From: CALBPI01 sp039815365
GTDB taxonomy: Bacteria; Pseudomonadota; Gammaproteobacteria; Steroidobacterales; Woeseiaceae
DNA: 40,748 bases
NCBI GenBank assembly: GCA_039815365.1
Contig: JBCBZK010000014.1
Location: 1 to 40,748 of the forward strand
Reading direction: 5' to 3'
Every line of letters begins with the position of its first letter. Position 1 is the first letter of the stretch. Both the position numbers and the translations under genes were made by a program. Below the pieces are notes generated by a model, which worked only from the letters and a program-made list of their open reading frames with translations, did no database searches and was not told the DNA's origin. Positions 25,282 through 33,209 of this stretch are shown here, one piece after another.

Positions 25282-26160
25282 ATGCAGATCAGGAGTTTTT
25301 TGGCAAGCGCTGCACGTGAGCCACTGTTGCATTTTTTCGTTATCGCCTGTGCCATCTTCGCCATTGATGCATGGGTATTGGGCACGCAGGAAAATCCTCG
25401 CGAAATTGTCGTTGATTCAGATACGTATCAGGAGCTACTAGACGTCTTCAAGGAAGGTCAAAGCCGCCTGCCCACAGAAGCAGAGATGGGTGCAGTCTTG
25501 CTGCAGTGGTCGGAGAACGAGGTTTTGTATCGCGAAGCGCAGCGCATGGGGCTCGACAAGGGCGATGAAATGATCCGCTCGCGATTAATTCTCAAGATCC
25601 GCAACGTCTTGTTTAGCAACGTCATCATGCCCAACCCAAGCGAGCAAGACCTGCGTGACTGGTTGGAGAACAATCGTGAACGCTATGACAGACCGGCGAT
25701 GTTTGACTTCGTTCAAACCCGCCTTGATTCTAGTGTAGATGAAGCCGAGGCACAGGTACTGGCGCGGCGAGCCAACGCAGATGAACTCGACGCAACGCTG
25801 ATGGAAAACGCCCGTCGCTATCAACGGCGTCCAGCAAGGAATCTTGAGGCCGTGTTCGACGCAGGCGATGCGCAAGCAATGATCGCAGCTCCGGGAACAT
25901 GGCTGCCGGTGCGGTCTCCAGCCGGTCTGCATCTTGCGCGTATCACCAAAAGCTACCCTGGGCTGGCAGCAGAGTACGACAACATACGCGGTAAGCTGGC
26001 GCAGGACTGGGGCAGCGACGCGCGTCAGAAAGAGCTCGCTGACGCATTGCAGGCAATCGTAAAAGACTACGAAATTAAGCTCGACCTGGACAGCGAGCGC
26101 GTGCGCGAATCACTACAATCGCAGGTCGCAGCCGTGCCCGCTACCGCTGTAGACAAATGA
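25282..26160 (+). CDS. membrane-anchored PpiC/SurA-like peptidyl-prolyl isomerase-type protein
   Basis: A 292-residue protein with one N-terminal helix (about 16-33, LLHFFVIACAIFAIDAWVLG) and a periplasmic body. The helical region 60-130 (EMGAVLLQWSENEVLYREAQRMGLDKGDEMIRSRLILKIRNVL) is the SurA N-terminal chaperone pattern; 130-240 looks like a worn PPIC domain (FDFVQTRLDSS, WLPVRSPAGLHLARIT) lacking the usual core residues. It probably chaperones an exported or outer-membrane protein, perhaps the TonB receptor of this cluster. It heads an operon and overlaps the next gene by 4 nt (ATGA, 26157-26160). Confidence 0.82.
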   Translation: MQIRSFLASAAREPLLHFFVIACAIFAIDAWVLGTQENPREIVVDSDTYQELLDVFKEGQSRLPTEAEMGAVLLQWSENEVLYREAQRMGLDKGDEMIRSRLILKIRNVLFSNVIMPNPSEQDLRDWLENNRERYDRPAMFDFVQTRLDSSVDEAEAQVLARRANADELDATLMENARRYQRRPARNLEAVFDAGDAQAMIAAPGTWLPVRSPAGLHLARITKSYPGLAAEYDNIRGKLAQDWGSDARQKELADALQAIVKDYEIKLDLDSERVRESLQSQVAAVPATAVDK

Positions 26161-27140
26161 CAATAGATCGATGGACCTTCACGACGTTGCTGGCGCTATG
26201 TCTGCTAGTGATGACCACGCAGACAGCGCGTGCGCACGACACACCCATCGCACTGTTGGAGCTGCGTGAAATCCAACCGGGCACATTCGTTGAGACATGG
26301 ACTTTCTCGTCGGCGATCAACAAAGACGTGCCAACGCCGATCTACCCTGAGCAATGCCGTCACGAATCACCACGGGTCATTTGCGGCGAGACTGGCCTGC
26401 GCGGCGCATTGAGCATCGAGCGTCTCGGGCAGCGATACTCTGCGGCTGTAGTGCGCATCACGCCGCTCGGCGAAAAAACCAGTAGCTTTACGCTGACAGC
26501 GGCACAACCAATTGCCAACCTGAATGGCGGTGCAGCTTTGCCGTGGACGCAAGTTGCACAATCATACATACCGTTAGGTTTCGAGCATATTTTGCTGGGC
26601 GTAGATCACCTGATGTTCGTGCTTGGTCTCATGTTGCTCGTCAGCGGCGGCATCATGCTGCTCAAGACCATCACTGCATTCACAATCTCGCACAGCATTA
26701 CACTCGCGGCCGCCACATTTGGCTGGCTTGGCGTCCCGGACGAGGCGGTGAACGCCTGCATCGCGCTAAGTATCGCGTTTGTTGCGGTGGAAGTGCTCCG
26801 GCTACGCCAAGGCAAAATCGGACCTAGCGCGCGCCATCCGTGGGGTGTCGCGTTCGCGTTCGGGCTGTTGCATGGCTTTGGCTTCGCGGGCGCACTGACC
26901 GGGATCGGTTTGCCACCAGAGAATCTGCCGGCGGCATTGCTGTTCTTCAATGTTGGCGTAGAGTTTGGGCAGCTTGCTTTCGTTGTCGTCGTACTCGGCG
27001 CATGGCAATCGCACCGAATTCTTCAGGCTCGGCTGCCACAGTGGACTGAAACTGCAGCGGTTTATGCAATGGGCAGTATTGCGACGGTGTGGTTTGTCAC
27101 GCGTCTGAAGACCATTGTGATGCCATTAGGCATAGCGTAG
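26157..27140 (+). CDS. HupE/UreJ_2 family membrane protein
   Basis: A 327-residue protein. It has a signal peptide ending ARA|HDT, an exported domain of about 130 residues (with paired Cys in EQCRHE and ICGETG), and then six or so membrane helices. The core motif GFEHILLGVDHLMFVLGLM carries the His/Asp pattern of the PF13795 family, with further His in TISHSITLAAATFG and FGLLHGFGFAGAL, and Glu in FNVGVEFGQLAFV. HupE/UreJ relatives are nickel or cobalt permeases; for the '_2' group the substrate is not established. It overlaps the PpiC-like gene by 4 nt. Confidence 0.88.
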   Translation: MTIDRWTFTTLLALCLLVMTTQTARAHDTPIALLELREIQPGTFVETWTFSSAINKDVPTPIYPEQCRHESPRVICGETGLRGALSIERLGQRYSAAVVRITPLGEKTSSFTLTAAQPIANLNGGAALPWTQVAQSYIPLGFEHILLGVDHLMFVLGLMLLVSGGIMLLKTITAFTISHSITLAAATFGWLGVPDEAVNACIALSIAFVAVEVLRLRQGKIGPSARHPWGVAFAFGLLHGFGFAGALTGIGLPPENLPAALLFFNVGVEFGQLAFVVVVLGAWQSHRILQARLPQWTETAAVYAMGSIATVWFVTRLKTIVMPLGIA

Positions 27141-27148
27141 GAGTCATC

Positions 27149-27784
27149 ATGCAAGCACTGCAACATCTTGAATTGAGCGTCGCCCAGCGCCAGCGCCTCG
27201 TGGGACTGCTCGCCGTCGCCGCTATTTTGTGGACGCAAAATGCCTGGGCCCACGAAGAGGTAGGCGTCGCTGGCGGTCTGATCAGTGGCCTGCTTCACCC
27301 GGTATTGGGTCTTGATCATCTGGTGGCAATGGTTGCCGTCGGTCTCTGGGGCGCTATTCTCGGACAACCTAGTATCTGGATTTTGCCAGTGACGTTTCCG
27401 CTCGTGATGGCATTCGGCGCGCTTCTCGGCGTCGCGGGTGTGCCAATGCCCGGGGTCGAGTTTGCTATCGCGGGTTCTGCCTTAGCTCTAGGTATTGCAG
27501 TGCTAACGCAATCGCGGCCGCCACTGTGGCTTGCGGCGATCATTGTCGGTTTTTTCGCCATTTTCCATGGCCACGCACACGGTAGCGAAATGCCCGGCGC
27601 TAGCAACTCTCTTGCTTATGGCGTTGGATTCGTGATTGCGACGGGATTATTGCACCTGTCGGGCATCATGATTGGTTTGATCGTGCGATGGCCAGCGGGC
27701 CTTGTGACGGTGCGGTGTTGCGGTGCTGCGATTGCCGCGGTCGGCCTTTATTTCATCGCGGGTAGTTCAGGGCTGATCACATGA
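27149..27784 (+). CDS. hupE: HupE/UreJ-family metal permease-like protein
   Basis: A 211-residue protein started at ATG 27149 behind TAGGAG (27138-27143); an ATG 60 nt upstream is less likely because it adds a Cys/His-rich, non-hydrophobic tail. A signal-like helix ends at AWA|HEE. The HupE/UreJ (PF04955) motifs are intact: GLLHPVLGLDHLVAMVAVGLWG and FHGHAHGSEMP, whose His and Asp line the metal path in nickel/cobalt permeases. Five or six membrane helices follow. It is in one operon with its two neighbours and overlaps the next gene by 4 nt (ATGA). Confidence 0.87.
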   Translation: MQALQHLELSVAQRQRLVGLLAVAAILWTQNAWAHEEVGVAGGLISGLLHPVLGLDHLVAMVAVGLWGAILGQPSIWILPVTFPLVMAFGALLGVAGVPMPGVEFAIAGSALALGIAVLTQSRPPLWLAAIIVGFFAIFHGHAHGSEMPGASNSLAYGVGFVIATGLLHLSGIMIGLIVRWPAGLVTVRCCGAAIAAVGLYFIAGSSGLIT

Positions 27785-28386
27785 AGAGAACCATGCTCCT
27801 CGCCGGTATCGCTGCACTGGTGTTTCCACAAACAGCGTCAGCTCACCTTGTGTCCACGCGTTTCGGTGAGCTGTACAGCGGGTTGTTACATCCGCTACTC
27901 GCCCTCGAACATGTTGTGCCCTGGTTAGGTTTAGGGTTGCTCGCGGCGCTGACACGCAACACAACGTCGCGCTGGGCACTGGCAAGCTTTCCACTCGCAG
28001 TTGCATTTGGCGCATGGCTCGGCAGTGTCGGGCCGGTTTGGCCAGTCCTCACAACTGTGAACATTGCCTCGTTTGTTGTGGTCGGCGTATTGATCATCGC
28101 GAATGTGCGTTTGGGAACGGCGACTTTGCTCATGCTGACGATCGTGATGGGTTTGAGCCATGGCTACGCAAACGCCGCACCAACGCTAGGAGGTTATCCA
28201 CTCGTGTTGTTCGTGCTGGGTGTCGCGCTAAGCGCCTATCTCATTATTACCTTAGTCACAGGCTTTGGTCACTTGCTCGCGACGCAGCAGCGCTGGGGTG
28301 TCATTGCCGTGCGCGCGGCGGGCAGTTGGATCGTAGCGATCGGCTTGGTATTCGGCGGATTCTCGATACTAAATATTGCTGCCTAG
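27781..28386 (+). CDS. divergent HupE/UreJ paralogue
   Basis: A 201-residue membrane protein that shares the layout of its upstream neighbour: signal peptide ending ASA|HLV, then YSGLLHPLLALEHVVPWLGLG. In place of the HP-x5-DH motif it has HPLLALEH, with Glu for Asp. The FHGHAHG motif is reduced to LSHGYANA, losing two of three His. This suggests it no longer handles metal the same way and may form a heteromer with the 211-residue protein. It overlaps that gene by 4 nt and its stop overlaps the end of the convergent EF-hand gene by 4 nt (28383-28386). Confidence 0.83.
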   Translation: MKRTMLLAGIAALVFPQTASAHLVSTRFGELYSGLLHPLLALEHVVPWLGLGLLAALTRNTTSRWALASFPLAVAFGAWLGSVGPVWPVLTTVNIASFVVVGVLIIANVRLGTATLLMLTIVMGLSHGYANAAPTLGGYPLVLFVLGVALSAYLIITLVTGFGHLLATQQRWGVIAVRAAGSWIVAIGLVFGGFSILNIAA

Positions 28387-28802
28387 TTGGCCTGCAGTTC
28401 GGCAAGCGTTAACTCACCATTCGAATCGGCATCCAATACATCAATCAAGCGCTCTAGATAGCCACTGAATTCCTGGCTGCTCACAGCGCCGTCCGCGTTT
28501 GCATCTGACATCGAAAAACCTGACTTGGCGAGTGCCGCATCAGAAAAACGGCTCGCCCGACTAAACTCTGTCGGTGACAGCGAGCGAGAACGATCCCGAT
28601 CAAACGGCAGAAAAATTTGCGATATGTGCTCGGCGATCTCCCCTGCCTCCAGATGCCCCTCGTCCGTGCAATCCAGTATCTCGAACATTGGCAGCAACGT
28701 TTGACGCGCGAGCATTTGTTGCTCCGATTGCGTCTTCGGTTGCGCCGTGCAAGCGGCTAAGGTTGCAGACACAACGACAATGCCAATGTTTCGCACGAAC
28801 AT
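28383..28802 (-). CDS. EF-hand calcium-binding lipoprotein
   Basis: A 139-residue protein with a lipobox (TLAAC, Cys18). Four 12-residue loops follow: D44 to E55 (DCTDEGHLEAGE), D68 to E79 (DRDRSRSLSPTE), D100 to E111 (DANADGAVSSQE) and D124 to E135 (DADSNGELTLAE). The last two have canonical D-x-N/D-x-D/N-G spacing; the first two are less regular. It would bind Ca2+ in the periplasm or at the outer membrane. It lies 79 bp after the TonB-receptor gene on the same strand and has a PHO-box-like site of its own. Its 3' end overlaps that of the HupE paralogue. Confidence 0.85.
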   Translation of the reverse strand: MFVRNIGIVVVSATLAACTAQPKTQSEQQMLARQTLLPMFEILDCTDEGHLEAGEIAEHISQIFLPFDRDRSRSLSPTEFSRASRFSDAALAKSGFSMSDANADGAVSSQEFSGYLERLIDVLDADSNGELTLAELQAN

Positions 28803-28843
28803 TCGAGACTCCTTTAACAGGCTGAGTAGCGTACTGCGCGTCT

Positions 28844-28861
28844 ATGACGCGCTGATGACAA
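28844..28861 (-). promoter_or_regulatory. PHO-box-like site before the EF-hand gene
   Basis: On the minus strand TTGTCAT (28855-28861), CAGC, GCGTCAT (28844-28850) match CTGTCAT at 6/7 and 5/7 with exact 4-nt spacing. It ends 42 bp before the start codon, and TACGCT lies about 10 bp downstream where a -10 would be. Confidence 0.45.
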
Positions 28862-28881
28862 ACGCCCCAGTGCAGTCGGCG

Positions 28882-30942
28882 TTAATTGAAACGCCAGGTC
28901 ACCGATGCGCGAACGGCTCGCGGCTCAAGGGGATGCAAGTGCGCGTCTTCTATGCCACTCAACGCTTCGCCCGCCAATCGTGACGCATAGAAGTAAGCGA
29001 TGTCCGCCGCATCTGAGTCCAACAGGTTAAATACGTCCAAGCGATACTCTGCGTTGCCATATCGGTAACGCAGACCGGCATTCACCAGAAGCGAATCGTC
29101 GCTGCGCACCGACCCGTTTTCAACCAATGGCGCGTCCGACAACCAGCGGAGACGCGCGCTAGCAGCGACACCGTTTTTCCATACAGCATTCACACCGGTC
29201 GTCAGTGTAGCTGGCACTGCGCCGGGAATTTCGTCATCAGGTGAGGTGATATCAAAACGCGCGTCGGTATAGGTGTACGCCACATTCCAGGCAAGCCAGT
29301 CACGCGCTTGCCAAAAGAGACTCACCTCTGCGCCGTAGCGGCGAGACCCATCGTTGGGCTCGGTGCTTCCCGCATCGCCAACGTAAACAAGCTCGGAATC
29401 AAGCGCCAGCCAAAACGCGGTCAACGTTGCATTGAATGTCTCCGCCGCCTCAATCCGCACACCGAATTCACCACCTTCGGATGCAATCAGCGCATCGACG
29501 CTGTCAACGGGATCGCCACTCAAAGGCTCTCGCTGAATGGTTGCACCGCGCACATCGTTCGAATGGAAACCGCGGCCCCAATTTGCGTAACCTTCGATGT
29601 GATCGCTGAATTGAAAGGCAAACGAGATTTTCGGGCTTATAAGCCCGTCATTCCCCTGCCCGCTATTCTCGGAACGCTGTGCAGTCACGTCCCAATCGAA
29701 ATAGTCATAGCGAACGCCTGCGACCATACGAAGTTGATCGGTCAAATCAACCGCGATGTCACTCCAAATGCCCAATGACGCCTCACTGAGACTGTCTTGC
29801 CGCACCGTCTCGCGGCGCACGCGCGCCTGAGTGCCATACAGACCGACTTCGCCGACATCGTCGTAGCGCAGATCGCCACCCCAACGCCACAGGTGCGACG
29901 TGTTGAATGCATCGAAGGCGCGTTGCGATTGCAGCGCAACCCCATAGACTCGACGTTCATCGCGTTGTTCGAATTCGTCGCCGTTCACGGGATCGTTAAG
30001 AAAATACGTAAAATTCGAAAACAAGGAGAAGTCATAGTCGATTGCATAGGCGCTGAGTGCCCAGTCGTCATCACCCCACCTGGCAGTCAGAGCGTAACGC
30101 TCAGTGCTGCCGCCAAGGTCAGGGTCAATGAAACCCAGCGGGCTAATGACGCCGCTGCTGATCGCACGCTGCGGTACCTGATCCGTTGATTGCCATTGGC
30201 TGTCATAGCCTTGCAGCGTAACGCGCAACGGACGGTCAGCGAGGGTTGTGTTCATTGCCGCCATGAACTTTGTTTGCTCAAGGTCCTCATCGAGATCCCA
30301 TGGCCCGTCATAGCGACTAACGTCGAGCGCACCCGTAATAGAAAGTGCAGGACCGCCGGCACTGCCCGCAAGTAAACTGCGGCCATAGCCGAACTGACCC
30401 ACTGACAAGGTTGCAATGTTATCGGGCAATCGATCATACAAATCAAAATTGACACTTGCGGCAGACGAAAAGTCACCCACAGACGCGGAATACGGCCCAC
30501 GTTGATAGCGCGTTGTACGCACCGTCTCGGGAATCAGAAAATTAAGGTCTAGATAGCCTTGGCCGTGCCCGTGACTGCGCATATTGATCGGGACGCCTTC
30601 AACCGAGACGGCCAGATCGGTGCCATGATCGAGGTTGAACCCGCGAATAAAATACTGGTTCGCTTTGCCGGTGCCAGAATGTTGCGTGGCGACCATGCCG
30701 GGCACCGCTTCTACCAACTCGCCGACTCTCAACATGGGTGCGAGCTGAATATCATCAAAACCGACAACGCCTTCGGAGGCCGATTGCGCAGTGCCCAATT
30801 GCGTGAGGGCACGACCATAGACAACTATCTCAGTTACTGACTCATCGTCACTTGTGGACGTCTCGTCGGCCAAACCAACGCCGGGCACCACAAAACTAGC
30901 GAGAATAGCGAGTGCTAGAGTTCGGTTGAAACGACGATTCAC
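28882..30942 (-). CDS. TonB-dependent outer-membrane receptor
   Basis: A 686-residue protein with a signal peptide (ending GLA|DET), a TonB-box-like TEIVVYGR, then the plug (about 50-165: MLRVGELVEAVPGMVATQHSG, NQYFIRGFNLDHGTDLAVSVEGVPIN, and the His-rich MRSHGHGQGYLDLNF). The 22-strand barrel follows and ends in RASVTWRFN. Such receptors import scarce large or chelated compounds using TonB energy; the ligand is unknown. It faces the HupE operon with only the EF-hand gene between. A strong PHO-box-like site precedes it. Confidence 0.93.
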   Translation of the reverse strand: MNRRFNRTLALAILASFVVPGVGLADETSTSDDESVTEIVVYGRALTQLGTAQSASEGVVGFDDIQLAPMLRVGELVEAVPGMVATQHSGTGKANQYFIRGFNLDHGTDLAVSVEGVPINMRSHGHGQGYLDLNFLIPETVRTTRYQRGPYSASVGDFSSAASVNFDLYDRLPDNIATLSVGQFGYGRSLLAGSAGGPALSITGALDVSRYDGPWDLDEDLEQTKFMAAMNTTLADRPLRVTLQGYDSQWQSTDQVPQRAISSGVISPLGFIDPDLGGSTERYALTARWGDDDWALSAYAIDYDFSLFSNFTYFLNDPVNGDEFEQRDERRVYGVALQSQRAFDAFNTSHLWRWGGDLRYDDVGEVGLYGTQARVRRETVRQDSLSEASLGIWSDIAVDLTDQLRMVAGVRYDYFDWDVTAQRSENSGQGNDGLISPKISFAFQFSDHIEGYANWGRGFHSNDVRGATIQREPLSGDPVDSVDALIASEGGEFGVRIEAAETFNATLTAFWLALDSELVYVGDAGSTEPNDGSRRYGAEVSLFWQARDWLAWNVAYTYTDARFDITSPDDEIPGAVPATLTTGVNAVWKNGVAASARLRWLSDAPLVENGSVRSDDSLLVNAGLRYRYGNAEYRLDVFNLLDSDAADIAYFYASRLAGEALSGIEDAHLHPLEPRAVRASVTWRFN

Positions 30943-31016
30943 GAGACGGCTCCGTTAGTTGCTTAGTAGCAAAGGCTGCAATGTTAAGGATCGTCTCAAA
31001 ACCAGATTAAGTTAGC

Positions 31017-31034
31017 GTGACCGTTTTATGACTG
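31017..31034 (-). promoter_or_regulatory. PHO-box-like site before the TonB-receptor gene
   Basis: On the minus strand CAGTCAT (31028-31034), AAAA, CGGTCAC (31017-31023). Compared with CTGTCAT and CTGTCAC each half has one mismatch, and the spacer is the usual A-rich 4 nt. It ends 74 bp before the start codon, with a CTTAAT -10 candidate about 5-11 bp downstream. This is the best such match in the window. Confidence 0.6.
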
Positions 31035-31094
31035 TCGCTGAGTAAACCGCTTAGGATGCATCACGAAGACAAGAGCGATGCGAACAACCAAGAC

Positions 31095-31436
31095 CTACAG
31101 AATCTCGCAAACGCCCTCCGGTGGTCTGCCGAGCGCCACCCCTTTGTCCGTAACCACAACGGGCCGCTCCATGAGCTTCGGGTGAGCCGCAATCGCATCG
31201 AGCAACGCTTCAGGGTCCGACCCTTTCGTCAGCCCGAGCTCTTTTGCCTGTGCCTCGCCTGCGCGGAAGAAGTCACTTGCCGGCCGACCGGAACGCGCAA
31301 CGAGATCTGCCAGCACATCGCGTGTCAGTGGCGCATCAAGATAACGCACCACCTTGGGCGCGATGCCTGCAGCCTCGATCAGCGCCAACGTTTGCCGTGA
31401 TTTTGAACACTTTGGGTTGTGATAGATCGTCGTCAT
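31095..31436 (-). CDS. arsC: ArsC/Spx-family arsenate reductase-like protein
   Basis: A 113-residue thioredoxin-fold protein of glutaredoxin-type ArsC length. The catalytic Cys is in HNPKCSKSRQTL (Cys10), followed by VVRYLDAPLTRDVLADLV and, near the end, MERPVVVTDKGVALGRPPEGVCEIL, which matches the 'RPxxxxxxxAxxGRPPExxLxxL' tail of ArsC and its YffB/Spx-like relatives. No arsenite pump or ArsR lies nearby, so the true substrate may not be arsenate. Its start overlaps the upstream stop by one base (TAATG), giving tight coupling to the membrane-anchored protein before it. Confidence 0.85.
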   Translation of the reverse strand: MTTIYHNPKCSKSRQTLALIEAAGIAPKVVRYLDAPLTRDVLADLVARSGRPASDFFRAGEAQAKELGLTKGSDPEALLDAIAAHPKLMERPVVVTDKGVALGRPPEGVCEIL

Positions 31437-32401
31437 TACCAGGACTCCAACTCGACACCGAACAACGCTGGCATATCTTCAGGTTTGTAATACTGCATAC
31501 GATTGAAATCCAGCGGTGTGCTCGGGTCTGCAATGACACGAAAATTGCCGTGCTGAGATGTTGCCATTGTTGTGAGTTGCTCGGTCAATCGTTCGTCGGG
31601 GACGAAACCCACCGCTACCAGTCCTGCGATCGTTGACTCGAGCCATGCCTTCCACGCGTCTTCGCGCGTCACGCCGAGGTCCTCACAACGCCGCGTCATC
31701 GCGCTGCCGAGCGATAGGTCATTGCCCTCAACCGTTGCGCCAACCAACATAGGTCGATAGTTCGCCGACTGCATGATGCTCTTCGAACGACCTTGCAGTT
31801 CCATATCAATGTTCATGCGCACCATGTCCTGCAAGTCATAGTTAAAGTTCAGCATGAACGAATCAGCGAGTTGGCGGAATCCATACGACATCGACAGTAC
31901 CACTGTGTCGTAACCCAGCTCGGCCATGACCGCCGGTGTGAATCCGTACTGCAACAGACAATGACCGATCGGGTCGTCTTCGCGAACCGGGATATCAACG
32001 CCGATCGGCGGGTTCATCGATTCGGCGTAATAGTCGGCATCCGGGTTCAGGCGCGCATCGTTGATAAACACCTCGAAGGTCTCGGGGAACCCATCGGTCG
32101 CAAGGCTTCGGGCGGTCATGTCCTTGAGTTTCATCAACTCGAAAAAGTTAGGAAGCTTTATGCCAACGCCGTCGATAGTGATCGGATCGTTCAACCCTTG
32201 CGGGATCACGGTCAGATCATCAATCGTGAGGCGACCAGCCATTGTGCTCGACACAGAGCCGTAGCGAATCGTCGCAACGCCGGCCAGGCTTTCAATGACG
32301 TTGTCGACACCTTTCGCAACGCTGTAACTCACATAGTACTTCAGTGCGAAATACCCAAACACGAAGAGAACAACGAATGCTGCTGCGAATTTTTTGATCA
32401 T
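31436..32401 (-). CDS. membrane-anchored periplasmic protein coupled to arsC
   Basis: A 321-residue protein when started at ATG 32399-32401, which puts a membrane helix at the N-terminus (MIKKFAAAFVVLFVFGYFALKYYV) behind an AAGAG site. The upstream in-frame extension is basic and unlikely. The body has repeated beta-strand-rich segments (ATIRYGSVSSTMAGRLTIDD, DPITIDGVGIKLPNF), reminiscent of the AsmA/YdgA-type periplasmic repeats that lie along lipids, and a tail with YKPEDMPALFGVELESW. Function is unknown. It is translationally coupled to the ArsC-like gene, so a shared envelope role is possible. Confidence 0.75.
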   Translation of the reverse strand: MIKKFAAAFVVLFVFGYFALKYYVSYSVAKGVDNVIESLAGVATIRYGSVSSTMAGRLTIDDLTVIPQGLNDPITIDGVGIKLPNFFELMKLKDMTARSLATDGFPETFEVFINDARLNPDADYYAESMNPPIGVDIPVREDDPIGHCLLQYGFTPAVMAELGYDTVVLSMSYGFRQLADSFMLNFNYDLQDMVRMNIDMELQGRSKSIMQSANYRPMLVGATVEGNDLSLGSAMTRRCEDLGVTREDAWKAWLESTIAGLVAVGFVPDERLTEQLTTMATSQHGNFRVIADPSTPLDFNRMQYYKPEDMPALFGVELESW

Positions 32402-32481
32402 GTAGCTGCTCTTACGGCGACGCTTGGCATCAGGATAGACCAATCGCACCATGCACGCAGTGACAGACGTAGCACGCAGGC

Positions 32482-32505
32482 ACAAAAAAAGCCCCTTTCA
32501 GGGCT
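32482..32505 (-). terminator. intrinsic terminator of the psp operon
   Basis: On the minus strand AGCCC-TGAAAG-GGGCT is followed by a run of seven T. It lies 33 bp after the stop of the last gene of the psp operon (32538) and isolates it from the arsC pair. Confidence 0.85.
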
Positions 32506-32537
32506 CTCTTTTTGCGTAGTGCGCAATGACGCATGCG

Positions 32538-32765
32538 TTACAACCGATCGATCTCCCGACGCAGATCACTACCTGAATCAGTCACGATGCGCTCGAGCAC
32601 CTCGATACGATGCTCTAACCGGCTCACGAGCTCCAATGTCTCGTCGCTGGCGCCTGCATTCTTGTCATCCCGCGTTGCCGCTCTGCTGTCGATCCAATGG
32701 GTGATGACGCTGTACACACACCCGATAAAAACGATCGCTACCACCATACTGAACGGCGAATTCAT
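32538..32765 (-). CDS. PspB-like small membrane protein, last gene of the psp operon
   Basis: A 75-residue protein started at ATG 32763-32765 behind GGGAG. It has one membrane helix (about 5-24, FSMVVAIVFIGCVYSVITHW) and a charged coiled-coil tail. The tail's LERIVTDSGSDLRREIDRL resembles the tail of the PspC next to it (LERYVTSPRFDLDRKINEL), while the TM-plus-coil layout and length match PspB. It is the second PspB-like gene of the operon. It would join the PspBC sensor at the inner membrane. It is 51 bp after pspC. Confidence 0.7.
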   Translation of the reverse strand: MNSPFSMVVAIVFIGCVYSVITHWIDSRAATRDDKNAGASDETLELVSRLEHRIEVLERIVTDSGSDLRREIDRL

Positions 32766-32816
32766 ACTGTACTCCCACATTCCAAACCAATTCCTCCCGC
32801 TGTTCGACGCGCACGT

Positions 32817-33209
32817 CTACAGCTCGTTTATTTTACGGTCCAAATCGAACCGTGGCGATGTCACATACCGTTCCAGTCGTGCCAGTCGCGTATCGAGACG
32901 TATCAGGCTACGCCGAACGTCCGTCATTGTCGTGCGTGGCGCACTGCGCAAGCCACGGCGAAATGCTTTGTCTGCCTTGCGCTTCTCCGAGCGTGTTTGC
33001 CCTGGCGCCGCTGGCACCAAGATCGCTAACGCGATGTAAATCGCAAGTGTCGCCGGCGCCGCAAGTATCAATGCGATGACGCTTAACAAACGCGTCATTG
33101 TCAGATCGAAGCCGAAGTAGTCGGCAAGCCCGGCGCACACACCGGCAACCTTGCCTAACTCGCGGTCGCGATAAAAGCGACGCACTGGCGGCTCGCGGTA
33201 GTCACTCAT
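32817..33209 (-). CDS. pspC: PspC, envelope-stress sensor
   Basis: A 130-residue protein with the PspC domain (residues 10-70: RRFYRDRELGKVAGVCAGLADYF, then a long membrane segment LLSVIALILAAPATLAIYIALAILV) and a coiled-coil tail LDTRLARLERYVTSPRFDLDRKINEL that matches the E. coli PspC end (MERYVTSDTFTLRSRF). PspC with PspB senses inner-membrane damage and recruits PspA, releasing PspF. The start overlaps the upstream stop by one base (TAATG). Confidence 0.9.
   Translation of the reverse strand: MSDYREPPVRRFYRDRELGKVAGVCAGLADYFGFDLTMTRLLSVIALILAAPATLAIYIALAILVPAAPGQTRSEKRKADKAFRRGLRSAPRTTMTDVRRSLIRLDTRLARLERYVTSPRFDLDRKINEL

Noticed and set aside
31793..32704. 303-codon plus-strand open frame
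   Set aside because: It is antisense to the membrane-anchored arsC partner and the PspB-like gene, crosses an intrinsic terminator and has Arg/His-rich random-looking composition.
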